A stretch of 64,000 nucleotides of DNA from Hymenobacter frigidus. Lineage in GTDB: Bacteria > Bacteroidota > Bacteroidia > Cytophagales > Hymenobacteraceae. Shown here in pieces: positions 1 through 8,586 of this stretch (its first letter is position 1; each line of letters opens with the position of its first letter). Position numbers and translations under genes: made by a program. Where the stretch lies: NCBI RefSeq assembly GCF_014640435.1, contig NZ_BMGY01000009.1, forward strand, positions 1 to 64,000. The letters are read 5' to 3'. Under the pieces are notes generated by a model that was not told the DNA's origin, ran no database searches, and saw only the letters and a program-made list of their open reading frames with translations.

Positions 1-152
1 CCTTGAAAAACAGGTACGCCGACCTGACCAAAGTAACAACGCAAAACTAAGTTGTCAGACCACTAGACCACCTCACTCACCCTACTTGCTGCGTAACATC
101 AGTGATGTAAGACGATTGAATACAAAACCTTGAACGCAATTATCCCAACGCA

Positions 153-1238
153 TTACCTCCCATTCAGCTTCCGGATAAGGTCCGTTTCATCGCGGCGGTA
201 GGGGGTGCCGTCCGCGCGGAATACCTCGTGGAACCACTCAATGGGCTCGCTGCCATCGGCCAGCGGGGTATCCCAGGCGTACTTGGTGTTAGTCTTGCCT
301 TCCACCAGGCCCCAGTTGATGGCCCCCACGTTTTCCCGCTTGAGCAGGGGCATGATGTTGGCGAAGCGGCTGTTGCGGGACCGGGCCATGTACTCGGTGC
401 AAATCAGGGGGCGGCCGGTGGTTTTCAGCAGGTGTATCACGCGCAAGTGCCAGTTCTCGTCTTCGTAGTCGTGGTAGGTGATGATGTCGGAATTGCGAAT
501 CTGCAGGGCGTTGAGCTCGGCAAAGTCCCAGGCCCAGATGCCGGAGCTCAGTGGTTGCTCGGGGTTGATTTCGCGGGCCCAGGCGAAGACGTTGCGCACC
601 AGCGGCAGGGAGGCGGTGCGCTTGCCGGAGTTGCCGGGCTCGTTGTACAGGTCCCAGAACAGAATGCGCTTGTCGCTGCGGAAGGCCGACAGCACGTCCT
701 GCACATAAGGCTTTAGCTTGCTGAAGGTGGCCGAGTCGCGCGAGGCCGGGTCGCCCGGGTCCTGCATCCAGCCCGAGTTGTGGATGCCCGTTTTCGGCGC
801 GGGCTGCAGGCCCGCTTTGGGCTCCTTGTTCCAGCAGTCGTCGAAAAACACAAAAATGGTCTGGATGTGGTGCTTATCGGAGATAGCCAGGTACTCATTC
901 ACCCTTTTTTTGAAGCCCGCCGGGTCCTGCTGCCACGCCAGGCTGTGCAAAAACACCCGCATGGTATTGAACCCGATGCCTTCGGCCCACCCCAGCTCCC
1001 GGTCGATGGTGGTGGGGTCGAAGGTGGCGGCCTGCCACATCTCCAGCTGGTTGATGGCCGTGCTGGGCGCGAAGTTGGCGCCGCTCATCCAGGGGTGCGC
1101 CCGGTACCAGGCCTGGGCTTTGGCTGCGGGCCAAACCGGTCCCGCCGCGGCAACGCCCGTGGACTTGGTTTTGATTTTCTGGGCAAAGCCACCCGTGGCC
1201 GCCAGCAGCAGCCAGCCGAGGAGAAGGAGTTTTTTCAT
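153..1238 (-). CDS. GH5-like secreted glycoside hydrolase
   Basis: A 361-residue exported protein with an N-terminal signal peptide (hydrophobic run, cleavage probably after FAQ at residue 20). The body is a clan-A (beta/alpha)8 glycosidase of the cellulase/mannanase (GH5) type. E200 in the motif LYNEPGNS is the expected acid/base and E282 in CTEYM the expected nucleophile; the aromatic-rich WGLVEGKTNTKY segment near 310-320 fits a subsite. The substrate cannot be read from the sequence; relatives are named cellulase-like or 1,4-beta-xylanase-like. It lies downstream of the DUF294 gene on the same strand with a gap of about 84 bp, and no copy of the LacI-type operator is nearby, so membership of the arabinan regulon is doubtful. 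Confidence 0.8.
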   Translation of the reverse strand: MKKLLLLGWLLLAATGGFAQKIKTKSTGVAAAGPVWPAAKAQAWYRAHPWMSGANFAPSTAINQLEMWQAATFDPTTIDRELGWAEGIGFNTMRVFLHSLAWQQDPAGFKKRVNEYLAISDKHHIQTIFVFFDDCWNKEPKAGLQPAPKTGIHNSGWMQDPGDPASRDSATFSKLKPYVQDVLSAFRSDKRILFWDLYNEPGNSGKRTASLPLVRNVFAWAREINPEQPLSSGIWAWDFAELNALQIRNSDIITYHDYEDENWHLRVIHLLKTTGRPLICTEYMARSRNSRFANIMPLLKRENVGAINWGLVEGKTNTKYAWDTPLADGSEPIEWFHEVFRADGTPYRRDETDLIRKLNGR

Positions 1239-1322
1239 GCGGGGATTTTGGGGAAAATGTTGAAGTGCTTATTAATTCGTCAAACGGTCATGCTTTTACT
1301 TCATCGGATAGGCAGAAAGCCC

Positions 1323-3230
1323 TTACAAGGACTTGGTAAAGTTGACCTTGATTTTGAGCTGAAAGTCGCCGATTACCTTAAATATCTCCTTGAGCGTCAC
1401 CTGCTCCACTTGGGTCAGCGTGGTGGGGTCGAGGTAGTTAGTGGGGGCGGTGCGGTCGTTGATAATCTGGCGGGCCTGCTGCTGCAGGCGCATGCCCATG
1501 AGGTAATAATAGGCCTGCAGCAGCTCCTGGCATTCTTTTTCCTTGAACACGCCGTGCGCGCCCAATTGGGCCAGGCGCTCGCCGGTGTTGGTGGGCAGCA
1601 ACTGGTGCTGCAGCGCGTACACCCGCACCAGGTCCACGATGGGCGTCATGGCCTTTTTCAAGTCAAACACCTGGTGGTCGCCCTGCGTGAAGGTGCGGAT
1701 ATTGCGCAGAATAGACGTCAGGGGCGGCTCGTACTGCAGCGCGTTCTTGGCCATGTAAAACAGGAAGCGGTCGAGGGGCTGGGCCAGCTCGCCGTGCAGG
1801 AACGTCTGCAGCTCGTCCATCAGGCTTTTCTCGCCGTAGAGGTAGCGGCAATCGAAAAACGTGGCAAACTGCATCACCGTTTCCGGGTTCGATTCGCTCA
1901 TCCACTGCCGGTAGTAGCTTTTCCAGTACGAGAGCGAGTGCGTCCACTTAGGGTTTTTGGCCATGAAGCCGCCCGTGCAGAAGTGCAGCCCGATGTGGTC
2001 GAGCTGGTCGGACACGGCCGTGGCGAAGCGCAGGAAGTAGGCGCGCACCAGCTCCCGCTGCTCGTTGGCCTTGTCTTCGTAGATAATGGCGTTGTCCTGG
2101 TCCGTGAGCAGGGTTTGTTCCTTGCGGCCCTCGCTGCCGAGCACCATGAACACGAACCGGGCCGGGGCCGGCCCCAGCTCCGCCAGCACGTTCTCAATCA
2201 CCTTCAGCGCCATGGTATCGGCCACGGTGGAGATGACCTGGTTCACGATGTCGGCCTTCACGCCGCGGCTCAGCAGCTGGTTCACGATGTCGGGCACCAT
2301 TTCCCAGCGCCGCTTCAGCTCCTTGCTGCTCTGGGCCTGCTTCACGGCCTGAATGAACATGAACGGCGACTGGGCCAAATCGCTCAGCAGCTTGTTGCGG
2401 CTCAGAAACCCCACGTACTGCCCGCCGCGCTCCACCAGCAGGTAGCGCGTTTTGGTTTGAAACATGAGCAGGATGGCCTCGTGCACGTAGGCTTCGTCCG
2501 AAATCGACACCAGGGGCGTGGCCGCCACGTCCGCCACCGGGCGGGCGGCGTCCAGCCGTTGGGCAATCACCGAGTCGCGCAGGGTGATGTCGGTGCAGTA
2601 GCCCACGATGGCCCCCGTGGCGGCATCCGTCACAAACAGGCAACTCACCTTGGCTTCGGCCATGCGCCGGGCCGCCTCGTAAATGGGCTCCTCGCCGGAG
2701 CAGGTCACCAGCGCCCGCACTTCCAGGGTCAGGATGCGGCGCGAAAACAGCTGGTCGGCCACCAGAAAATTCTGTTCCGGCGGGCTGATGGGCTTCACAA
2801 AGTGCGCGTATTCCTCGTCCAGCATCCGCTCGCCGTAGCGGGCGGTGAAGTAGTGAAAGAAGGGCTCGTAGGCCTGGCACAGGGCCCGAAAATCGCGGCG
2901 GGGCAATTGCAGTACCCGCGTCCCGGCGCGGACGATGACGGTGCGCAGCGAACGTTTTTTGTTGAGCAGGATGGACATGCCTCCGTAGCAGGTGCCGGGG
3001 CCGTACACTTCCGGCAGGCGCTTGTGCTGCTCACTGTCGAAGAAAAACGTTTCGTAGCTGCCCGCGGCCACAATGTCCAGGCTGCGCAGCTTGGAGGTGT
3101 CCTGTTGGTAGAGCAGCACTTCCCGCCCGTGGTGTACTTCCTGCAACAGCCCCACCACGCCCTGGAGCACGTCCTCGGGCAGCAGGTCGAACGGTGCGAC
3201 GGTACGGAGAAAATCGAGGCGGTTATCCAT
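1323..3230 (-). CDS. cNMP-binding / CBS / DUF294 nucleotidyltransferase-like protein
   Basis: A 635-residue cytoplasmic protein with the usual order of this family: a cyclic-nucleotide-binding-like beta-barrel (about 1-140), a CBS pair (about 155-285), a DUF294 nucleotidyltransferase-like domain carrying GSEGRKEQTLLTDQDN (about 370-385) and a DUF294 C-terminal helical domain. GlnD-like proteins of this type are thought to be regulatory nucleotidyltransferases; the target is unknown. Its start lies inside the last codons of the upstream exonuclease (8-nt overlap), so the two are almost certainly co-translated. The same pairing of DnaQ-like exonuclease and CBS/DUF294 protein is common in other bacteria. 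Confidence 0.88.
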   Translation of the reverse strand: MDNRLDFLRTVAPFDLLPEDVLQGVVGLLQEVHHGREVLLYQQDTSKLRSLDIVAAGSYETFFFDSEQHKRLPEVYGPGTCYGGMSILLNKKRSLRTVIVRAGTRVLQLPRRDFRALCQAYEPFFHYFTARYGERMLDEEYAHFVKPISPPEQNFLVADQLFSRRILTLEVRALVTCSGEEPIYEAARRMAEAKVSCLFVTDAATGAIVGYCTDITLRDSVIAQRLDAARPVADVAATPLVSISDEAYVHEAILLMFQTKTRYLLVERGGQYVGFLSRNKLLSDLAQSPFMFIQAVKQAQSSKELKRRWEMVPDIVNQLLSRGVKADIVNQVISTVADTMALKVIENVLAELGPAPARFVFMVLGSEGRKEQTLLTDQDNAIIYEDKANEQRELVRAYFLRFATAVSDQLDHIGLHFCTGGFMAKNPKWTHSLSYWKSYYRQWMSESNPETVMQFATFFDCRYLYGEKSLMDELQTFLHGELAQPLDRFLFYMAKNALQYEPPLTSILRNIRTFTQGDHQVFDLKKAMTPIVDLVRVYALQHQLLPTNTGERLAQLGAHGVFKEKECQELLQAYYYLMGMRLQQQARQIINDRTAPTNYLDPTTLTQVEQVTLKEIFKVIGDFQLKIKVNFTKSL

Positions 3231-3942
3231 TGGTGAGCCGGTATAGGAGGTAGCAAAAAAGTACCGCGGCGGTGGCCAGCAGCGCCACCCGGCGCCAGGG
3301 CCGGGGCTGCGGCCGGGTCCCTGGCAGCGTCAAATGCGCTTGCCCGGCCAGCACGCTGCCGGGGAGGAGGCCGCGGCGTTGGAGCTCGAAAAAGCAGCGC
3401 GCCGTTGCCACCGCGTCGATGTGCGCGTCGTGCTCCCGCTCCAGGGGTTGCCCAAACAGCCGCTCGTGCAGCTGGTGCAGGCGCAGGGGGCGGCGCGGGG
3501 GGGCCGTCACGCCCTGCAGCGGCAAGCGCGTGAGTTGCATGGTGCAGAACTGCGGCAGGGCGGGCAGCGCATTGGCAAGTCCGGCTCGGGCAAAGGCGGC
3601 GCCCAACACGTGAAAGTCGAGCGGGAGAAAATGGCCCACCACGCGGGGCCGGTACGTGGCCAGGTCCTGGAGCAGGCGGCGCAGCACGGCCGCGGGCTCC
3701 TGCCCGTGCGCTTGCAGGAACTCCGGCGTGAGGCCGTGAACGGCGACGGCTGCGGCGGGCATGCGGCCGGCCGGAATTTGCAGGTAGTCCTGGTCGGCTT
3801 TCACCAGCTCCCCGGCGGCGGTGAAGACCACCCAGGCCACTTGCGCGATGCAGGGCCATTCCCATTCTTCGGCGTATGGGCGGTCCCAGCGGGCGGGGAG
3901 CCCAGTCGTTTCGGTGTCCACAAAGAGCAGGTATTCTGGCAT
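3223..3942 (-). CDS. DnaQ-like 3'-5' exonuclease with C-terminal membrane segment
   Basis: A 239-residue DEDDh-family exonuclease. The motifs are visible in order: ExoI VDTETTGLP near residue 8, ExoII VGHFLPLDFHVL near 100-112, and ExoIIIe HDAHIDAVATA near 170-180. It should hydrolyse DNA or RNA from the 3' end. After the catalytic domain a basic linker leads to a hydrophobic stretch at the extreme C-terminus (VALLATAAVLFCYLLYRL), which looks like a single tail-anchor helix and is unusual for DnaQ-type enzymes. The gene overlaps the downstream cNMP-CBS-DUF294 gene by 8 nt and follows the lacI-type gene by 12 nt, so it may also be read from the regulator promoter. Confidence 0.85.
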   Translation of the reverse strand: MPEYLLFVDTETTGLPARWDRPYAEEWEWPCIAQVAWVVFTAAGELVKADQDYLQIPAGRMPAAAVAVHGLTPEFLQAHGQEPAAVLRRLLQDLATYRPRVVGHFLPLDFHVLGAAFARAGLANALPALPQFCTMQLTRLPLQGVTAPPRRPLRLHQLHERLFGQPLEREHDAHIDAVATARCFFELQRRGLLPGSVLAGQAHLTLPGTRPQPRPWRRVALLATAAVLFCYLLYRLTNG

Positions 3943-3954
3943 GGTGCGCCGGCC

Positions 3955-5073
3955 TTACGCGTCCGCTGGGTCAGCGGATTCCACCGTTGGCGCCGCAACC
4001 GGACCAGCTCCCGCGTCAAGAAACCGGGTAGAGGAGCCGCGTACCACCAGTTCGGGCCGCAGCACCACTTGCCGGGGCGTGTAGGCAGAACCGTTCGTCT
4101 CAATTACCTCCAGCAGCAAGCGCACGGCCGCCTGGCCCATCTCCTCGCAGCGCTGGTCGATGGTGGTGATGGTAGGCTCGGTCACCACGGTGAAGGTTTC
4201 GTTGCTGAAGCCGCAGATGGCCACGTCTTCTGGCACCCGCAGGCCCTGGCGGCGCGCTTCCTGCATGGCCCCCAGGGCGCAGTAGTCGCCGGCGCCAAAC
4301 ACGCCGTCCGGCGGGTTGGCCGCAGCCAGCAGCTGGCGCATGCCCTCGGCGCCGCTTTGCTGGGCCATGTCGGTATAAACAATCAGGCTTTCGTCCTCCG
4401 GCAGGCCGGCCTCGCGCAGGGCGTCGAAGTAGCCCTGCCGCCGGTTTTTGTAGATGTTCAGGTGCTGCGGCCCGGCCAAGTGGGCAATGCGGCGGCAGCC
4501 CTGGCTCAGCAGGTGGCGCGTGGAAATGTAGCCGCCCTCCTGGTCGTCCAGCACCACGGCATTTACCTTGTCGCCCTCCAAAATCCGGTCAAAAAACACG
4601 AGGGGTAGGCCGCGGCTGCGCACTTTTTCGAAGTGCTGAAAGTCGTGGGTGGTGCGCGACAACGACACCAGAATGCCGGCCACCTGCGCGCTGAGCAGCG
4701 TGTCGAGGTTGCGCCGCTCCTGGGCCACGTCCTCATTCGACTGACAAATAATGACGTTGTAGCCGGCCTTGCGGGCGGCCGTTTCGATGCCGTGCACCAC
4801 GGACGGAAAAAATCGGCCCTCGATGTACGGCACCACAATGCCGAGCAGCTGGCTCTTGCCCTTGCGCAGCGCCGAGGCCAGGCGGTTGGGTTGATAGTTG
4901 TATTTTTTGCTTAGCTTGAGCACTTTCTGCTTCATCGCCGGCCCGATGCTGTGGTGGTCGCTCAGGGCCCGCGAGATAGTCGTGAGGGACACCCCCAGTT
5001 CCCGGGCCAGGTCGGCCATGGAAACCGGGCTCGTGCCCTTGGGGTCTGGTTCGGGTTTTTTTCGAGGGGCCAT
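3955..5073 (-). CDS. LacI-family transcriptional regulator, probable regulator of the arabinan regulon
   Basis: A 372-residue regulator. The N-terminal HTH and hinge helix (about 18-75) carry MADLARELGVSLTTISRALS and the hinge LASALRKGKS. A periplasmic-binding-protein-like sensor domain follows, beginning with LLGIVVPYIEGRFFPSVV. The C-terminal 20 residues are a low-complexity Ala/Pro tail. It is divergent from the GH51-GH43-GH36 cluster. A perfect 16-bp palindrome with a central CG, the hallmark of LacI-family operators, sits in the shared intergenic region (5254-5269), with five more copies upstream of other arabinan genes. I infer that this protein binds them and responds to arabinose or an arabino-oligosaccharide; the effector is not visible in the sequence. 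Confidence 0.9.
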   Translation of the reverse strand: MAPRKKPEPDPKGTSPVSMADLARELGVSLTTISRALSDHHSIGPAMKQKVLKLSKKYNYQPNRLASALRKGKSQLLGIVVPYIEGRFFPSVVHGIETAARKAGYNVIICQSNEDVAQERRNLDTLLSAQVAGILVSLSRTTHDFQHFEKVRSRGLPLVFFDRILEGDKVNAVVLDDQEGGYISTRHLLSQGCRRIAHLAGPQHLNIYKNRRQGYFDALREAGLPEDESLIVYTDMAQQSGAEGMRQLLAAANPPDGVFGAGDYCALGAMQEARRQGLRVPEDVAICGFSNETFTVVTEPTITTIDQRCEEMGQAAVRLLLEVIETNGSAYTPRQVVLRPELVVRGSSTRFLDAGAGPVAAPTVESADPADA

Positions 5074-5253
5074 ACGGAAATACGCTACACAATGCTTTGC
5101 GTAAAGATAGGTTTATCTGGCATTGCAATCGTTCTGCTCCGGTACGCCTGGGTACGCCGCCAGCAAATCGGGAGTCCGGTAAGCTCGTAACGGAACGTAT
5201 TTTTAGTTAGTTTAGGAAAAACAACCGACATACTGTGTTTTTCCTGTTACTTT

Positions 5254-5269
5254 ACACAATCGATTGTGT
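5254..5269. promoter_or_regulatory. Putative LacI-family operator 1 (perfect palindrome)
   Basis: The sequence ACACAATCGATTGTGT is a perfect 16-bp palindrome with the CG centre typical of LacI-family operators. It lies 126 bp before the GH51 start codon and 180 bp before the divergent regulator gene. The flanking 322-bp gene-free stretch (5074-5395) otherwise contains AT-rich promoter-like sequence, including TAATTCG about 22 bp after the TTG inside the operator, which could be a weak Bacteroidota -7 element. Confidence 0.75.
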
Positions 5270-5395
5270 CAAATTGGTAAAAGCACCTTAATTCGAACGG
5301 CCTCTTTTTGCCTAGTTCAGGTAGCTGAGCCGCTTTCGTTTACCCGTTGGCCGCCCCAATTAAGTGGCCTCGCCCTTTATTCTTCCCCTTCGCCT

Positions 5396-7498
5396 ATGTC
5401 CACCTCAACCCCCACCCGATTTGCCCAGCTCGCGGCTGGTCTGGCGCTGCACAGTGCCCTCGGGCTGGCCCCCGCTTCGGCCCAAACCAAACCCTTAGCC
5501 GCCAATACCCTCACCGTGCGGGTAGATAAGCCGGGGGCTCCCATTGCCAAAACGATGTACGGCCTGTTTTTCGAGGACATCAACTTTGCCGCCGACGGCG
5601 GCCTATACCCGGAGCTGGTCAAGAACAAGTCGTTCGAAACCGCCGACCACCTCATCGGCTGGAAAGCCATTCGGGGGGGCGCTGCTCTATCTACGTATAT
5701 CGTGTCCGGCCAGCAGCCCATCAGCGTCACCAATAACCACTTTCTGCGCCTCACCGCCGCCACGGCCAGCCCCGATGCGGGCTTCCTGAACGAAGGCTTC
5801 CGGGGCATGGGCGTGAAACAGGGCGCCGAGTACACGTTTTCGGTGTACCTGCGGCGCGGGCCGGGGGCCGTGGCGGGGCTGAACGTGACCCTGGAAGAAG
5901 CGGGCCGGGGCGGCCCGGGCCCCGAGATGCCGGCTTCAGGCCAAATGCTGGCCCAAGCCCGCATCAGCGGCCTCGGCAGCGAATGGAAAAAATACACCGT
6001 GGTGCTGAAGCCCACCGCCACGGCGGCCAAGGCCCGCCTGAAGCTGACCCTAGACGGTGCGGGCACGCTCGACCTCGACGTAGTGTCGCTGTTTCCGAAG
6101 GATACTTTTAATGGCCGCGAAAACGGCCTGCGGCCCGACCTGGTGCAGCTGCTCAAGGACATGCAGCCCGGTTTTCTGCGCTTTCCCGGCGGCTGCATTG
6201 TGGAGGGCCGTACCCTGGCCGAGCGCTACCAGTGGAAAGAAACCATCGGGGACGTGGCAACTCGCGTGCCGCTGATAAACCGCTGGAACACCGAATTCAC
6301 GCATAAATTCACGCCCGACTACTACCAGTCGTTCGGACTGGGCTTCTTTGAATATTTCCAGCTCTCGGAAGACATCGGTGCCGAGCCCGTGCCGATTCTG
6401 AACGTGGGCATGGCCTGCCAGTTCAACTCGGCCGAGCTGGCCCCGGTGAGCAGCTCGCAAGGTCCCAACGCCGGCGAGGCCCATTCCCACGCCGACGACG
6501 ACCCCACGCTGGAAGTGTTTATTCAGGACGCGCTGGATTTGATTGAGTTTGCCAACGGCCCCGCCAGCAGCCCCTGGGGTGCTAAGCGCGCCGCCATGGG
6601 CCACGCCGCGCCTTTCAACCTGAAGTTTATCGGCATCGGCAACGAGCAGTGGGGCCCGCAGTACCTGGAGCGCTACGAGCCGTTTGCCAAGGCGGTGAAG
6701 GCCAAGTACCCCGGCATCAACATCGTGTCGAGCACCGGCCCCGCGCCCGAGGGTGACCTGTTCGATAAAGCCACCAAGCGGCTGCGTGAATTGAAAGCCG
6801 AAGTCATCGACGAGCATTACTACGCCAAGCCGGAGTGGTTCCGCCAGAACGTGGGACGCTACGATAACTACCCCACCACCGGCACCAAGATTTTCGCCGG
6901 CGAATATGCCGCCCAGAGCGTGGCCATCGGTAGCCCCGACAACAAGAACAGCTGGGACTGCGCCATCTCGGAGGCGGCCTTCATGACGGGCTTGGAGCGC
7001 AATGCCGACAAGGTGGTGATGGCGTCCTACGCTCCGCTCTTCGCCCACGTCGATGCCTGGCAGTGGACGCCGGACTTGATTTGGTTCGACAACCTGCGCT
7101 CTTACGGCACGCCCAACTACTACGTGCAGAAGCTGTACGCCGCCAACCGCGGCACCACCATGCTGCCCATGCAGCGCGGCGACAACGCTAAAAACGGCCA
7201 GGACAACCTGTTCAGCAGCGCCGTGGCCGACGATGCGGCCGGCGAAATCGTGGTGAAGCTGGTAAACTACTCCGCCGAAGCGCGCCCCGTGACCATCAAC
7301 CTACAGGGAGCGAAGAAGCTGGGCAAAGCCGGCAAGGCCCTGGTACTGGCCAGCAACGATTTGAACGCCGTGAACAGCCTCGACCAACCCCAGAACCTGG
7401 CGCCCAAGGAAGCGTCGTTCAAGGTGTCGTCGGCGAACGTGGCCTACACGCTGGCGCCGCACTCGTTCACGGTGCTGCGCATTCCAGGCAAGCGTTAA
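5396..7498 (+). CDS. GH51 alpha-L-arabinofuranosidase
   Basis: A secreted 700-residue enzyme that removes terminal alpha-L-arabinofuranosyl units from arabinan and arabino-oligosaccharides. The start at 5396 (MSTSTPTRF) was chosen because it gives a signal peptide ending near ASAQ; an in-frame extension to 5264 would run through the operator. The family signature MYGLFFEDINFAADGGLYPEL is near residues 45-65, followed by a CBM4/9-like beta-sandwich insertion and the catalytic barrel. E417 in GIGNEQWGP is the acid/base and E503 in IFAGEYAAQ the nucleophile. It is the first gene of a GH51-GH43-GH36 cluster, with only 3 nt to the next start, and has an operator in its leader. Confidence 0.93.
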   Translation: MSTSTPTRFAQLAAGLALHSALGLAPASAQTKPLAANTLTVRVDKPGAPIAKTMYGLFFEDINFAADGGLYPELVKNKSFETADHLIGWKAIRGGAALSTYIVSGQQPISVTNNHFLRLTAATASPDAGFLNEGFRGMGVKQGAEYTFSVYLRRGPGAVAGLNVTLEEAGRGGPGPEMPASGQMLAQARISGLGSEWKKYTVVLKPTATAAKARLKLTLDGAGTLDLDVVSLFPKDTFNGRENGLRPDLVQLLKDMQPGFLRFPGGCIVEGRTLAERYQWKETIGDVATRVPLINRWNTEFTHKFTPDYYQSFGLGFFEYFQLSEDIGAEPVPILNVGMACQFNSAELAPVSSSQGPNAGEAHSHADDDPTLEVFIQDALDLIEFANGPASSPWGAKRAAMGHAAPFNLKFIGIGNEQWGPQYLERYEPFAKAVKAKYPGINIVSSTGPAPEGDLFDKATKRLRELKAEVIDEHYYAKPEWFRQNVGRYDNYPTTGTKIFAGEYAAQSVAIGSPDNKNSWDCAISEAAFMTGLERNADKVVMASYAPLFAHVDAWQWTPDLIWFDNLRSYGTPNYYVQKLYAANRGTTMLPMQRGDNAKNGQDNLFSSAVADDAAGEIVVKLVNYSAEARPVTINLQGAKKLGKAGKALVLASNDLNAVNSLDQPQNLAPKEASFKVSSANVAYTLAPHSFTVLRIPGKR

Positions 7499-7501
7499 GC
7501 A

Positions 7502-8500
7502 ATGGCAATCATGACGATACCCATCTTTCGGCCTGCTGCCCAGGCCTTGTTTGCGGGCCTGCTGCTCGCAGCGGTGGCTCCAGCTTTGCCCGGTCTGGCG
7601 CAGGCCCTGCCCGCGGCCGGCAACCCCATCATTCGGAACAAGTACACGGCCGACCCAGCGGCGCTGGTTCACAACGGCACGGTGTACCTGTACGCCGGCC
7701 ACGACGAGGCCCCGGCCCCCGAGCAGCGCTACGTGATGCACGAGTGGCTGTGCTATTCCTCGCCGGATATGGTGACCTGGACCGAGCACCCGTCGCCGCT
7801 CAATGTGAAGGCCTTCGCCTGGGCCAAGGACGATGCCTGGGCCTCGCAGGTGATAGCGCGCAACGGCAAGTTTTACTGGTACGCGGCGGTGGAGCACGGC
7901 GCGGTACCGGGCAAAGCCATTGGCGTGGCCGTGTCCGACAGCCCCACCGGCCCGTTCAAGGATGCGCGGGGCACGGCATTGGTTACCAATGATATGACCA
8001 CGGTCGCCAAAATATTCTGGGACGATATCGACCCCACGGTGATTATTGACAAAACCGGGCAGGCCTACCTGTTCTGGGGCAACTCGGCCTGCTACTACGC
8101 CAAGCTGAAACCGAACATGACCGAGCTGGACGGCCCCATCCAGACCATTAAGCTGCCGGCCTTTACGGAAGCGCCCTGGGTGCATCAGCACAACGGCTGG
8201 TACTACCTGAGCTACGCCACGGGCTTCCCGGAGAAAATCGCCTACGCCATGAGCCGCAGCCTGGAGGGGCCGTGGGTGTATAAAGGCATTTTGAACGAGC
8301 TGGCCGGTAACTCCAACACCAACCACCAGGCCATTATTGACTTCAAAGGCAAGTCGTATTTCGTTTACCACAACGGCGGCGTGAACACCGACGGCGGCAG
8401 CTTCCGTCGTTCGGTGTGCGTCGATAACCTGTTCTATAATAAGGACGGCACAATGAAGCGCGTGGTGATGACGAGTGAGGGCGTGCAGCCAGCCAAGTAA
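7502..8500 (+). CDS. GH43 glycosidase (arabinofuranosidase/xylosidase type), secreted
   Basis: A 332-residue five-bladed-propeller enzyme with a cleavable signal peptide (about 1-36). The catalytic triad of GH43 is intact: base D51 in YTADPAAL, pKa modulator D177 in DDIDPTV, and acid E223 in TEAPWVHQ. It is a close paralogue of the lipoprotein GH43 at 16235-17218; the two can be read side by side along nearly their full length, differing mainly at the N-terminus. It starts 3 nt after the GH51 stop, so the two are translationally linked. ATG codons at 7502 and 7511 are both possible starts. The exact activity (alpha-L-arabinofuranosidase or beta-D-xylosidase) is not decided by the sequence; the context favours arabinose release. 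Confidence 0.9.
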   Translation: MAIMTIPIFRPAAQALFAGLLLAAVAPALPGLAQALPAAGNPIIRNKYTADPAALVHNGTVYLYAGHDEAPAPEQRYVMHEWLCYSSPDMVTWTEHPSPLNVKAFAWAKDDAWASQVIARNGKFYWYAAVEHGAVPGKAIGVAVSDSPTGPFKDARGTALVTNDMTTVAKIFWDDIDPTVIIDKTGQAYLFWGNSACYYAKLKPNMTELDGPIQTIKLPAFTEAPWVHQHNGWYYLSYATGFPEKIAYAMSRSLEGPWVYKGILNELAGNSNTNHQAIIDFKGKSYFVYHNGGVNTDGGSFRRSVCVDNLFYNKDGTMKRVVMTSEGVQPAK

Positions 8501-8519
8501 AAGAGTGCCCCTCGCAACC

Positions 8520-8581
8520 GCAGGCCAGAAATGCAAAACGTCAGGCTGCGCGCAGCCTGACGTTTTGCATTTCTGGCCTGC
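8520..8581. repeat. Perfect 62-bp palindrome (no loop)
   Basis: Two 31-base arms are exact reverse complements with no spacer; the centre is GCTGCG/CGCAGC. The element fills most of the gap between the GH43 stop (8500) and the GH36 start (8587). As RNA it would fold into a very stable hairpin. There is no U-tract immediately after it, so it looks more like an attenuating or mRNA-protecting hairpin than a simple terminator. Confidence 0.9.
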
Positions 8582-8586
8582 ATTCA

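Noticed and set aside
3-50. Short + strand frame ending LKNRYADLTKVTTQN at the left edge, possibly the C-terminus of a gene outside the window.
   Set aside because: Only 15 codons are visible and nothing recognisable can be matched, so it is not called as a gene.
153-1238. GH5-like gene as a member of the arabinan regulon.
   Set aside because: No operator copy lies near it, and it follows the exonuclease/DUF294 genes; only its position suggests a link.
780-3236. An 818-codon + strand open frame antisense to the DUF294 gene.
   Set aside because: GC-rich coding regions give long open antisense frames; its translation is low-complexity (His/Leu/Val/Gln-rich) with no domain, while the minus-strand frame has clear motifs.
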